From UBA2965 sp036526135 (GTDB taxonomy: Bacteria; Pseudomonadota; Gammaproteobacteria; Pseudomonadales; Azotimanducaceae): a DNA stretch of 64,000 bases. Positions within the stretch are counted from its first letter, which is position 1; each line of letters begins with the position of its first letter. Positions 53,072 through 61,470 of this stretch are shown in pieces. The DNA is taken from positions 50,469-114,468 of the forward strand of contig DATCZA010000007.1 in assembly GCA_036526135.1 (NCBI GenBank), in the 5' to 3' direction. Under the pieces are notes generated by a model. That model searched no databases, was not told the origin of the DNA, and was given only the letters and a program-made list of their open reading frames with translations. The position numbers and the translations under genes are program-made.

Positions 53072-53554
53072 TCAGTGCTGGACGGGGTTTGCCGGAGGTG
53101 CCCGCTGCTTGAGCGCTTCCTCGTAAAGCGCATCGAAGTTCACGGGCGCGAGCTGAATGGCGGGAAACCCGCCGCGAACCGCCAGCGAGTCCAGAGTTTC
53201 CCGCACGTAGGGAAACAGCGTGTTCGGACACATCGTTCCCAGCACCCGGTGCACCACGGCGTCTTCAGCGCCCTGAATCACGAACAACCCGGCCTGCTGG
53301 ACTTCGATGATGTAGGCGGTGCGCCCATCATCGAGCTTGGCGCGCAGGGTCACGGTCAATACCACCTCGAAACGATCCCCTTCCTGGGGATTGGTTCGGG
53401 TGTTGATGTCCAGCTGCATCTCGGGCTTCCAGCTTTCGCCGAACACCGCCGGCGAGCGCGGCGATTCGAACGAAGCGTCCTTGAGGTACAGGCGCTCCAG
53501 ACGAATCTGGCCCCGGGCTACGCCTTCACCACCGGCAGGTTCTGATTCCGCCAT
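53072..53554 (-). CDS. secB: Protein-export chaperone SecB
   Basis: A 160-residue chaperone that keeps preproteins unfolded for SecA. The family blocks IRLERLYLKDASFESPRSPAVF, EVVLTVTLRAKLDDGRTAYIIEVQQAGLF and VLGTMCPNTLFPYVRETLDSLAVRGGFPAIQLAPVNFDALYEEAL are seen. The start overlaps the end of the rhodanese gene by 37 bases. A glutaredoxin gene often stands between these two in gammaproteobacteria; it is not here. Confidence 0.95.
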   Translation of the reverse strand: MAESEPAGGEGVARGQIRLERLYLKDASFESPRSPAVFGESWKPEMQLDINTRTNPQEGDRFEVVLTVTLRAKLDDGRTAYIIEVQQAGLFVIQGAEDAVVHRVLGTMCPNTLFPYVRETLDSLAVRGGFPAIQLAPVNFDALYEEALKQRAPPANPVQH

Positions 53555-53934
53555 TCGGCGATGCCTCCTTTGAGCCGTGTGACGTTCGCGAACCCCTGCT
53601 TGCGCAGCGCCGTGCCCGCAGCACCGGCATGCTGACCCATCTTGCAGGCGATCACGATCGGCTTTTCCTTGTGAGCGTTCAGCTCGGCGATTCGGCCGTC
53701 CAGGGACGCGTAGGGGATGTTGAGCGCGTGGGGAATGTGGCCCTGGTCGAAATCCTTCTTGTCCCGCACGTCGAGCACCACGGCGTCCTCCCGGTTGACC
53801 AGGTCGACCAGCTCCTGAGCCGAGACGGACCGGCCGCCGCGCTGGGTCTCGTTGCGCACGAAGAACACCAGCAGCACCACGAAAGCCCCCACGAGAACGG
53901 GATGATTAACGATGAACTCAAATAGCTGATCCAT
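53518..53934 (-). CDS. Membrane-anchored rhodanese-like sulfurtransferase
   Basis: A 138-residue protein with one N-terminal transmembrane segment (FIVNHPVLVGAFVVLLVFFV) and a rhodanese domain (VSAQELVDLVNREDAVVLDVRDKKDFDQGHIPHALNIP). The active cysteine sits in IACKMGQHAG; a basic-glycine loop of the persulfide type is retained. The ATG at 53934 is used; the open frame extends 19 codons upstream. It heads a probable operon with secB. Confidence 0.92.
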   Translation of the reverse strand: MDQLFEFIVNHPVLVGAFVVLLVFFVRNETQRGGRSVSAQELVDLVNREDAVVLDVRDKKDFDQGHIPHALNIPYASLDGRIAELNAHKEKPIVIACKMGQHAGAAGTALRKQGFANVTRLKGGIAEWRNQNLPVVKA

Positions 53935-54078
53935 CTCTGCGCCCTCTGCTCCGGGCTCCGACGTGGCTGGAAACCGCGCGATTATACACACCGGTTCAAC
54001 CTCTCGTAGCCATGGATTCTGTTAAACTCCCGGCCGCTACCCCAACCCCGCAACTCGAGGAGGTTTGGCCGAAAACCC

Positions 54079-55632
54079 ATGGGAAATCCGACGCTGCTGG
54101 TGGTTCTGGACGGTTTCGGCTACAGCCCGTCCACGCAGGACAACGCCATTGCCCAGGCGCGCACGCCCAACTGGGATCGCTTCTGGAACGAGAAACCTCA
54201 TGCGCTGATCTCGGGCTCGGGGGCGGACGTTGGCCTTCCGGACGACCAGATGGGGAACTCGGAAGTGGGGCACATGAACCTCGGGGCCGGTCGCAAGGTC
54301 TATCAGGACCTGACCCGGATCAACCGCGCCATCGAGCAAGGCGAGTTCGCCCGCAACAGAACTCTCAACAGGACTTTGCAGCGTCTCAGAAAAGCCGGCG
54401 GGCGCCTGCACGTCATGGGCCTGTTGTCCCCGGGCGGGGTGCACAGCCACGAAGATCAGATCTTCGAGTTCATCCGGATGGCCGCGGCGGCGGAAATTCA
54501 GCACATCTATCTGCACGCCTTTCTGGACGGGCGCGACACACCGCCGCGCAGCGCGGAGCCGTCCCTCGCACGGGCTGACGCTCTGCTTGCCGAGCTCGGC
54601 GCAGGTCACGTAGCCTCTGTTACCGGGCGCTACTACGCCATGGACCGAGACCGGCGCTGGGACCGCATCGAGCGCGCGTACAACCTGCTGGTCCGGGGAG
54701 AGGCTCCCTTTCATGCGGCAAACGGGCGCGCAGCGCTGGCGGCCGCGTACGAGCGGGACGAAAGCGACGAGTTCGTGCAGCCCACGGCCGTGCACGCGGA
54801 GGGCGAGCTGCCGGTCCGGATGCTCGACGGAGACGCCGTGGTCTTCATGAACTTCCGCGCCGACCGAGCCCGCCAGATCACCCGGGCAATCCTGGAGCCG
54901 GGCTTCGACGGTTTCCAGCGCCGCTCCACGGTAGCGCTGTCCGACTTCGTCATGCTCACCCGGTACGCCGACGACATCGACACCTCGTGCGCGTTCGAGC
55001 CGGCCGTGCTGTCCAACACGCTCGGCGAGTACCTGGCGAACCTGGGCAAGACCCAGCTGCGCATCGCCGAGACCGAGAAGTACGCTCACGTCACTTTCTT
55101 CTTCTCCGGCGGGAGAGAGGATCCCTTCGCCGGCGAGGAACGCCTGCTCATCCCTTCACCGAAAGTGGCCACGTACGACCTGGCGCCCGAGATGAGCGCG
55201 CGCAAGGTCACCGACCACCTGGTGGAAGCGATAGCGTCGAAGCAGCACGACCTGATCATCTGCAACTTTGCCAACGGCGACATGGTCGGTCACACCGGCG
55301 TGTTCGACGCGGCCGTGAAGGCCGTGGAGACACTGGACGAGTGCCTGGGCCGGATCGAAACCGCCATCGTAGAGGCAGGCGGGCAGATGCTCATCACAGC
55401 CGACCACGGCAACGTGGAGCAGATGCGCGACCATGGCACCGGCCAGGCTCACACCGCCCACACCTGTGAGCCCGTGCCCCTCGTCTACATCGGACCGCAA
55501 TCGGTCAAGCTGAACTCCGGAGGAACCCTCTCCGACGTAGCACCCACCCTCCTCGAGCTCATGCACCTGGAAAAACCGGCAGAAATGACCGGGCACTCCG
55601 TCGCTCAGCTAGAGGAACGCCGCTCCGCTTGA
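54079..55632 (+). CDS. gpmI: 2,3-bisphosphoglycerate-independent phosphoglycerate mutase
   Basis: A 517-residue manganese enzyme that interconverts 3- and 2-phosphoglycerate in glycolysis and gluconeogenesis. The phosphatase-like ligands LVVLDGFGYS, the phosphoserine region QMGNSEVGHMNLGAGR, LDGRDTPPRSAE, GRYYAMDRDRRWDR, NFRADRARQI, FANGDMVGHTG and ADHGNVEQM are all present. It overlaps the envC start by 4 bases. Confidence 0.97.
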   Translation: MGNPTLLVVLDGFGYSPSTQDNAIAQARTPNWDRFWNEKPHALISGSGADVGLPDDQMGNSEVGHMNLGAGRKVYQDLTRINRAIEQGEFARNRTLNRTLQRLRKAGGRLHVMGLLSPGGVHSHEDQIFEFIRMAAAAEIQHIYLHAFLDGRDTPPRSAEPSLARADALLAELGAGHVASVTGRYYAMDRDRRWDRIERAYNLLVRGEAPFHAANGRAALAAAYERDESDEFVQPTAVHAEGELPVRMLDGDAVVFMNFRADRARQITRAILEPGFDGFQRRSTVALSDFVMLTRYADDIDTSCAFEPAVLSNTLGEYLANLGKTQLRIAETEKYAHVTFFFSGGREDPFAGEERLLIPSPKVATYDLAPEMSARKVTDHLVEAIASKQHDLIICNFANGDMVGHTGVFDAAVKAVETLDECLGRIETAIVEAGGQMLITADHGNVEQMRDHGTGQAHTAHTCEPVPLVYIGPQSVKLNSGGTLSDVAPTLLELMHLEKPAEMTGHSVAQLEERRSA

Positions 55633-56813
55633 ACAGTCTCCCGACGACCGACTGGCTACCGCGGAGCCGCGCCGGGCGCCGGGCGGCCGGCACGCGTCGC
55701 CTTGCGATCGTGGTGCTTTCTCTCCTGGCGCCGTTGAGCTTCTCCAGCGAGAAGGAAGACGCCCAGAGAGAGCTGGAGGACGTCGTGGGCAAGCTCAACG
55801 CCCTGGACGTATGGCTTGATGAAGCCGAGGAGCGCCGCGTGCGCTGGCTCGGAGAGGTCAAGATCAAGGACCGGGAGGTGGCCTCGGTGAGCGAGGCCGT
55901 CGACGAGGCGACCGCCGCGTTGGCCGTGGTGATTCGGTCCCTGGGCAAGCTCGAGGCGGAGCAGCGCGAGCTGCAGGAGAAGCGGGAGCGGCAGGCAACC
56001 AAGATCGGCGAGCACCTCGCCGCCGCGTACCGTTTGGACGGTCGCGACTTCGTGCAGCTCTTGCTCAATCAGGAATCCCCGGACTCGTTCGATCGGATGA
56101 TCCGTTACCACCGCTACTTCAGCAGCGCCCGCCTGTCTGCCCTGCAGGAGTACCAGGAAACTCTCGAGGCGCTGGCCGCCAACAGGCTGGCCCTGGAAGA
56201 TCGTGCGGCCGAGCAGGAAGCCCGCAAGGCGGAGCTTGCGGAGCGCCAGGCCAGGCTCATCGAGGAGCGCGATCAGCGCAGGCTTCTGATCGCGCAGCTG
56301 GATGCCGAGGCAGAGGACAAAGCCGTCCAGCGGCAGCGGCTGGACACCGACCGCGACCGGCTCGAACGTCTGCTGGACGAGCTCAACCGACGCGCCATGG
56401 AGCTGGACGGGTCCGCCTTCGTTGCCCGCAAGGGATCACTTCCCTGGCCGCTCAAGGGTCCCCTGCGCTCATCGTTCGGACGGCCACGGGCCGACGGGAG
56501 AATGGTCTGGCAAGGGATGCTGGTGGCCGCGGACGAAGGCTCGCCGGTAAAGGCCGTTTTTCGCGGCCGGTTGATTTTCGCCGACTGGCTGCGCGGCTTC
56601 GGACTGCTCGCCATCATCAACCACGGCGACGGTTACATGACGCTATACGGCCATGCCGACTCGCTCACGAAAACCGTGGGCGACTGGGTCGAGGCGGGGG
56701 AGGTCATCGCCCGCGCCGGCCGCAGCGGCGGCCAGCAGGCCAGCGGCCTGTACTTCGAGGTGCGCGAGGAAGGCGTGCCCCGCGACCCCCTCGGGTGGTT
56801 GGCCAAACGCTGA
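55629..56813 (+). CDS. envC: Murein hydrolase activator EnvC-like protein
   Basis: A 394-residue exported protein. After the signal region (RRLAIVVLSLLAPLSFSS) comes a long coiled coil (about residues 40-260), then a LytM/M23 domain (PLRSSFGRPRADGRMVWQGMLVAADEGSPVKAVFRGRLIFADWLRGFG). The usual zinc His/Asp ligands are missing from this domain, as in E. coli EnvC, so it should activate amidases rather than cut glycan itself. It starts with TTG at 55629, overlapping gpmI. ctpA follows after 22 bases. Confidence 0.93.
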   Translation: MNSLPTTDWLPRSRAGRRAAGTRRLAIVVLSLLAPLSFSSEKEDAQRELEDVVGKLNALDVWLDEAEERRVRWLGEVKIKDREVASVSEAVDEATAALAVVIRSLGKLEAEQRELQEKRERQATKIGEHLAAAYRLDGRDFVQLLLNQESPDSFDRMIRYHRYFSSARLSALQEYQETLEALAANRLALEDRAAEQEARKAELAERQARLIEERDQRRLLIAQLDAEAEDKAVQRQRLDTDRDRLERLLDELNRRAMELDGSAFVARKGSLPWPLKGPLRSSFGRPRADGRMVWQGMLVAADEGSPVKAVFRGRLIFADWLRGFGLLAIINHGDGYMTLYGHADSLTKTVGDWVEAGEVIARAGRSGGQQASGLYFEVREEGVPRDPLGWLAKR

Positions 56814-56835
56814 TGCTGGTGCCAAACTCCCCGGT

Positions 56836-58020
56836 ATGAACTTGCGTCCCATAACTCTGGTCGGCATCGCGATCAGCATGGTCCTCGGGATCGGCGTCGG
56901 CATCGGCGCTTACCGGGCCTGGCTGGAGCCCGATGTGAATGGCCGGCACGGCCAGGCCTTCGACGAGGTGCTGCGCCAGGTGCACGAAGGCTACGTGGAC
57001 GAGGTGGCCAAGGAAAAGCTCCTCGAAAACGCCCTCAAGGGAATGCTCCACGGTCTCGACGAGCATTCCGACTATCTGGACCACCTCAGCTACGAGGATC
57101 TGCAGGCGGAAACCAGCGGGCAGTTCGGCGGCATCGGCATCGAGCTCAACCTGGTCGACGGCTATTTCACCGTAATCCGGCCGATCACCGACACGCCCGC
57201 CAGCGCCGCGGGGCTCCAGCCCGGCGACAGGCTGACCGAGATCGACAGAGAGTCGCTCAAGGGCAAGAAGATGGTGGACATCATCTCCAGCCTTCGCGGG
57301 ACACCCGGCACGCCGGTCATCCTGGGCATTCGCCGCGACGGCGGCCCGAAGATGGAGGTCAGCCTGATCCGGGCCGTAATACAGGATCCCAGCGTGGACG
57401 GCCGGCTGCTCGAGCCAGGTTACGGTTACGTCCGGATCTCGCAGTTCCAGGTGAGCACCGGGAGCCGGTTCACCTCGGCCATTCGTGAGCTGGCGCACCA
57501 GAACGGGGAAAGCCTGCGCGGCCTGGTGCTGGACCTGCGGGACAACCCGGGTGGGGTCCTGCAATCCTCCGTGGACGTCGCGGATGCCCTGCTCGAGGAG
57601 GGCCTCATCGTGTACACCGAGGGTCGCCTGCCTTCCAGCTATCTGAAATACCGGGCGACCAGCGGTGACATCCTCGATGGCGCCCCGGTGGTGATTCTGA
57701 TCAACGGCGGCTCGGCATCCGCAGCCGAGGTGGTCGCGGGCGCTCTTCAGGACCACGGCAGGGCCGTCGTCCTGGGAGCGAAAAGTTACGGTAAGGGCTC
57801 GGTTCAGTCGGTAATGCCGCTGTCGGAAGATGAGGCGATCAAGCTGACCACCGCCTACTACTACACCCCTCAGGGGCGATCCATCGAGGACACCGGCATC
57901 GTGCCCGACGTTGCCGTCGATGAGGCTTCTGGCGACGATGACGACTCCGGGCTGCTGCTCGGCCAGGCCCTCGACCTGCTCAAAGCCGAACAGGGCGGAG
58001 GGCTGCACGCGCGCCTGTAG
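56836..58020 (+). CDS. ctpA: Carboxy-terminal processing serine protease CtpA
   Basis: This 394-residue S41 protease has an N-terminal signal or anchor (ITLVGIAISMVLGIGVGIGAY), a PDZ domain (residues 90-170, e.g. IRPITDTPASAAGLQPGDRLTEID), and the catalytic region LRDNPGGVLQSSVDVADALL, INGGSASAAEVVAGAL (Ser) and GAKSYGKGSVQ (Lys). It belongs to the periplasmic proteases that trim cell-wall enzymes or lipoproteins. It stands next to envC, which supports an envelope role. Confidence 0.95.
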   Translation: MNLRPITLVGIAISMVLGIGVGIGAYRAWLEPDVNGRHGQAFDEVLRQVHEGYVDEVAKEKLLENALKGMLHGLDEHSDYLDHLSYEDLQAETSGQFGGIGIELNLVDGYFTVIRPITDTPASAAGLQPGDRLTEIDRESLKGKKMVDIISSLRGTPGTPVILGIRRDGGPKMEVSLIRAVIQDPSVDGRLLEPGYGYVRISQFQVSTGSRFTSAIRELAHQNGESLRGLVLDLRDNPGGVLQSSVDVADALLEEGLIVYTEGRLPSSYLKYRATSGDILDGAPVVILINGGSASAAEVVAGALQDHGRAVVLGAKSYGKGSVQSVMPLSEDEAIKLTTAYYYTPQGRSIEDTGIVPDVAVDEASGDDDDSGLLLGQALDLLKAEQGGGLHARL

Positions 58021-58025
58021 CGCGC
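58009..58025. other. GC hairpin at the ctpA/hisA junction
   Basis: GCGCGC-CTGTA-GCGCGC spans the ctpA stop codon. It may serve as a bidirectional stop for the convergent genes; there is no T-tract. Confidence 0.4.
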
Positions 58026-58029
58026 GCCT

Positions 58030-58773
58030 TCAACCCGAGCCGTCGAGAAGGGCTTGTCCAGCCCGAAAATCCAGGGTGCCCGCATAGATGGCGCGACCCG
58101 TGATGGCTCCCATCAGCCTTCCCGAGCTCCCGGCAAAGGCGGCTTTCAGGGCTGCCAGATCGTCGAGGCAGCTGATGCCGCCCGAGGCGACGACGGGGGT
58201 CTCGACGGCCTCGGCAAGGGCCACGGTCGCCGCCAGGTTGAGCCCCTCGAGCATGCCGTCCCGCTCTATGTCCGTATACACGATGGCCGCAAGATCCAGT
58301 CGCGAGGCGCCCATCGCAAAGCCGACGGCACTGGTCTGGGTCGTCTTGTCCCAGCCGTCGGTGGCGAGCATGCCGTTTCGAGCGTCGAGGCCAAGGATGA
58401 TCCGGCCAGGGTGCCGTTCGGCTGCGGACGCCAGGAAATCGGGGTCCTGAACGGCCCGGGTCCCCAGAATGACCTGGGAGACCCCGGCGTCCAGATATCG
58501 TTCGATGATGTCCAGGCTGCGAATGCCGCCGCCGATCTGCACCGGGATCTCACCGAGCTCACGGGCGATGGCGGCCACCAGAGCGCCGTTGCGCGGCTCG
58601 CCGGCAAAGGCGCCGTCGAGATCCACGAGATGCAGCCGGCGACACCCCTGCTCGGCCCAGTGCGCGGCCATGGCCAGCGGATCGTCCGAGAACACCGTGG
58701 CGTCGTCCATCCGACCCTGGCGAAGCCTCACGCACTGGCCATCTTTCATGTCGATGGCCGGGATCAGGAGCAT
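58030..58773 (-). CDS. hisA: ProFAR isomerase (histidine synthesis)
   Basis: A 247-residue TIM-barrel enzyme. LIPAIDMKDGQCVRLRQGRMDDATVFSDDP gives the first active-site aspartate, QIGGGIRSLDIIERYLDAGVSQVILGTRAVQDP the phosphate loop, YTDIERDGMLEGLN the second aspartate, and VASGGISCLDDL the C-terminal loop. hisB ends right beside its start (58774), so they form an operon. hisH and hisF, which commonly flank hisA, are not here. Confidence 0.96.
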   Translation of the reverse strand: MLLIPAIDMKDGQCVRLRQGRMDDATVFSDDPLAMAAHWAEQGCRRLHLVDLDGAFAGEPRNGALVAAIARELGEIPVQIGGGIRSLDIIERYLDAGVSQVILGTRAVQDPDFLASAAERHPGRIILGLDARNGMLATDGWDKTTQTSAVGFAMGASRLDLAAIVYTDIERDGMLEGLNLAATVALAEAVETPVVASGGISCLDDLAALKAAFAGSSGRLMGAITGRAIYAGTLDFRAGQALLDGSG

Positions 58774-59385
58774 CTAGAGGCTGCCTTTGGTGGACGGCAC
58801 CTGCCCGGCCATGCGCGGATCCGGGGCGACGGCCATGCGCAGCGCCCGGCCGAACGCCTTGAAAAGCGTTTCGGCCTGATGGTGGGCGTTCTCCCCGCGC
58901 AGATTGTCCAGATGCACTGTCACCTGAGCGTGGTTGACGAATCCCTGGAAAAACTCGCGAAGGAGGTCGACGTCGAAATCGCCGATTCGGGGCCGCACGA
59001 AATCCACCTCGTAGGTCAGGCCCGGGCGGCCGGAAAAGTCCACCACGGCACGGGAGAGCGCTTCATCCAGGGGAACGTAAGCATGCCCGTAGCGCGAGAT
59101 GCCGGCCTTGTCGCCGACGGCCTGACCAATGGCCTGGCCCAGGACGATGCCAACGTCCTCCACCGTGTGGTGGGCATCCACCTCGAGGTCGCCGTCAGCG
59201 CGGATGTCGAGATCGATGAGCCCATGACGGGCAATCTGCGTGAGCATGTGCTCGAAAAAGGCGAGCCCCGTGGTCAGCCTGGACGCGCCCGAGCCGTCCA
59301 GATCCACGCTAACGGCGATCCGCGTCTCCTGGGTATCCCGGGAGACGGTAACCGAGCGACCGCTGGGCTTGGTTTTCGTGGCCAT
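58774..59385 (-). CDS. hisB: Imidazoleglycerol-phosphate dehydratase
   Basis: A 203-residue monofunctional enzyme with the manganese histidine motifs TGLAFFEHMLTQIARHGLIDL, DAHHTVEDVGIVLGQA, VPLDEALSRAVVDFSGRPG, and ENAHHQAETLFKAFGRALR. It lacks the phosphatase domain of E. coli HisB. The ATG at 59385 follows GGAAGGCGG; a TTG at 59391 is possible. hisA begins directly after its stop. Confidence 0.96.
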   Translation of the reverse strand: MATKTKPSGRSVTVSRDTQETRIAVSVDLDGSGASRLTTGLAFFEHMLTQIARHGLIDLDIRADGDLEVDAHHTVEDVGIVLGQAIGQAVGDKAGISRYGHAYVPLDEALSRAVVDFSGRPGLTYEVDFVRPRIGDFDVDLLREFFQGFVNHAQVTVHLDNLRGENAHHQAETLFKAFGRALRMAVAPDPRMAGQVPSTKGSL

Positions 59386-59443
59386 GATCAACCGCCTTCC
59401 GCTTCAGTGAGGCCGCGCAAGTATACGGACTCGAACCCGACGA

Positions 59444-59842
59444 CTACAGCCGGTCCATCAGGCTCCCGTAGGGCAGAAAGCGGTTTGCCGTGTTGCTCCT
59501 GATCCACCGGTTGAGATCTGACGGGTAGGCATCGCGGCGCTTGAGCGCCGCCGCCAGCGGGACCACGGGCGATGCCGCTCCGGACTCCCAGCCCGACAGG
59601 CGGGTTTCCGCCAGCGTGAACAGCCTGATCAGGGCCAGGACTTCCTCATCTCCCAGCGTCCCCGCCCGCTCGGACCAGTCCGACTCCGGATGGCGGGCAA
59701 CGGCCGCGAGATCTCTCACCTCCTCGGTACCGAGACCGAAGCTCTCCTCGTCGAGGCAACCGGCCGCATCGAGCAGGCGCGCGAGACGCGAATCGGAAAT
59801 CGTGTGGTCCACGGCTGAGGGGTCGAAGGATTCTACGGTCAT
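59444..59842 (-). CDS. Hypothetical protein upstream of hisB
   Basis: I do not recognise this 132-residue protein. From the ATG at 59842 it runs MTVESFDPSAVDHTISDSRL and is acidic and helical, with EVLALIRLFTLAETRLSGWESGAASPVVPLAAALKRRDAYPSDLNRWIRSNTANRFLPYGSLMDRL at the C-terminus. No signal peptide or membrane segment is seen. No clear Shine-Dalgarno precedes the ATG; the open frame extends to 59929. It diverges from asmA. The protein-like C-terminus supports a real gene. Confidence 0.65.
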   Translation of the reverse strand: MTVESFDPSAVDHTISDSRLARLLDAAGCLDEESFGLGTEEVRDLAAVARHPESDWSERAGTLGDEEVLALIRLFTLAETRLSGWESGAASPVVPLAAALKRRDAYPSDLNRWIRSNTANRFLPYGSLMDRL

Positions 59843-59953
59843 GGCGGCCAGATGGTCTGCGGGGGCGAGACTATAGCAAACGCGCCGTTCAGCTGCCGGC
59901 CAGCCCGAAATCCTTATAATCGTCCTCACTTCCCAGACTCACGGCAACACCAC

Positions 59954-61468
59954 ATGGTCAAACGCATTCTCATGATCCTCCTGTGGATCGTGCTGCTCGG
60001 TGGCGGCTTCGTCTTTTACTGGATCCAGGACGCCAACCGGATCAAGCCGGAGCTGGAGCAGCTCATCGAAGAGCAGGCCGGCATCCCCGTCACCATCGGC
60101 GGGGATCTGAGCTGGCGTCTGTTCCCGCCCCTGACACTGCAGGCAGAGCAGATCGCCGCGAGCTACGAGGGTCAGGACTGGACGGCTGAAAGGCTCAGCC
60201 TGGACATCGACGTCATGACCGTGCTGCGTACCCGGGATGTGAACCGCTGGCGGGTGCAGTCGCTGACTTTGACGAACACCGTCGGCCGCGACGCCCGGAC
60301 GGAGATAGACATCAAATCCCTCACCCTGCGGGAATTCGAGCTGGGGAAGCCGTCGCCGCTGGAGATCTCGATGGTCTATACCGGGGAAGGAGCCGAGCCG
60401 CTGCCCGTGGAGATGACCGGGCTCGTGACCGTCCAGTCCGGACCCGACCGATACGAGATCACTAACGCGGATCTATCCACTCCCTACGCCGACGGCGTCT
60501 GCAACCTCGAGGCAAGCCCGGCCAGCAGCAGCGCCCCGCTCCCACCGGCGACCCTCGAGGATCTCATTCCCGTCGCCACATGGCGCGCCTTCGACTGGTC
60601 CGGCCGATGCGACCTGTCGCGCCTCGCGCTCGACGACCTCACCTTCGACTCCGCCACGGTCGATCTCGCCAACACCGCTGCAAACAGCGCCACGCGGATC
60701 ACCATTCCCGAGTTCTTCGGCGGCACGGCCATCCTCGAGCTGCAGATCGACGCCAGCGGCACGCCCGTTCGCTGGATCCTGACCCCCGACCTTACCGGGG
60801 TGGACAGCCAACGTCTCATGGCCTGGCTGGATCAGCGCCTGGAGTGGATGGCGCCGCTGGCCTACAACGGCACCCTGAAGTTCGAAGGCAACACGGCTGA
60901 CGCGCTCATCGCCTCGCTTTCCGGCGAGACGCGCTTCGACGGTGGGCGGGGCGCCATCTCCATCATCAAGATCAAGCAGCCGCTTCTGGCTGTCGCCACC
61001 ATGCTGCAGGAGCCGGGCCGGGTCTCCGGATGGCCCGATCTGTGGCAATACGATCGTCTCGAGGGCGTGTGGCGGGCGGACCGGCAGCACCACACCCTGG
61101 ACTTCGCTCTGGACAATCTGTCGGTCATCGCAGACGGCAACTACGATCCTGCCGCCGATCGGCTCGACATGATGGCGGAGCTGACCTTCAGGACGCTGAC
61201 CGAAGGAAAGATGTTCGAGCTGAACCCGGTCCTGATGGACCTGCCCATTCCCGTTCGCTGTCGCGGCAGCCTGGAAAACCCCGAATGTCGGGTAGATCAG
61301 AAAGCCGCCCAGCGCATCGTGGCCTCCGTGCTGACGAGCAAAGAGGGCAACAAGGCGAGAGAGAAGCTCGAAGAGAAGATCGACGAAGAGGTCCCTGAGG
61401 AGTACCGGGACGCAGCCCGCGGCCTGCTGGATCTCCTGGGCAGATCATTGCAGGACAAGAACCAGTAA
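59954..61468 (+). CDS. AsmA-family protein
   Basis: A 504-residue protein with an N-terminal membrane helix (ILMILLWIVLLGGGFVFYWI) and the AsmA family start (IKPELEQLIEEQAGIPVTIGGDLSWRLFPPLTLQAEQIA). The C-terminal AsmA region includes YNGTLKFEGNTADALIASLSGETRFDGGRGAISIIKI and ends in a charged helix. AsmA proteins resemble eukaryotic lipid-transfer proteins and are linked to phospholipid transport to the outer membrane. The ATG at 59954 is the conserved start. mutY follows directly. Confidence 0.9.
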   Translation: MVKRILMILLWIVLLGGGFVFYWIQDANRIKPELEQLIEEQAGIPVTIGGDLSWRLFPPLTLQAEQIAASYEGQDWTAERLSLDIDVMTVLRTRDVNRWRVQSLTLTNTVGRDARTEIDIKSLTLREFELGKPSPLEISMVYTGEGAEPLPVEMTGLVTVQSGPDRYEITNADLSTPYADGVCNLEASPASSSAPLPPATLEDLIPVATWRAFDWSGRCDLSRLALDDLTFDSATVDLANTAANSATRITIPEFFGGTAILELQIDASGTPVRWILTPDLTGVDSQRLMAWLDQRLEWMAPLAYNGTLKFEGNTADALIASLSGETRFDGGRGAISIIKIKQPLLAVATMLQEPGRVSGWPDLWQYDRLEGVWRADRQHHTLDFALDNLSVIADGNYDPAADRLDMMAELTFRTLTEGKMFELNPVLMDLPIPVRCRGSLENPECRVDQKAAQRIVASVLTSKEGNKAREKLEEKIDEEVPEEYRDAARGLLDLLGRSLQDKNQ

Positions 61469-61470
61469 CG

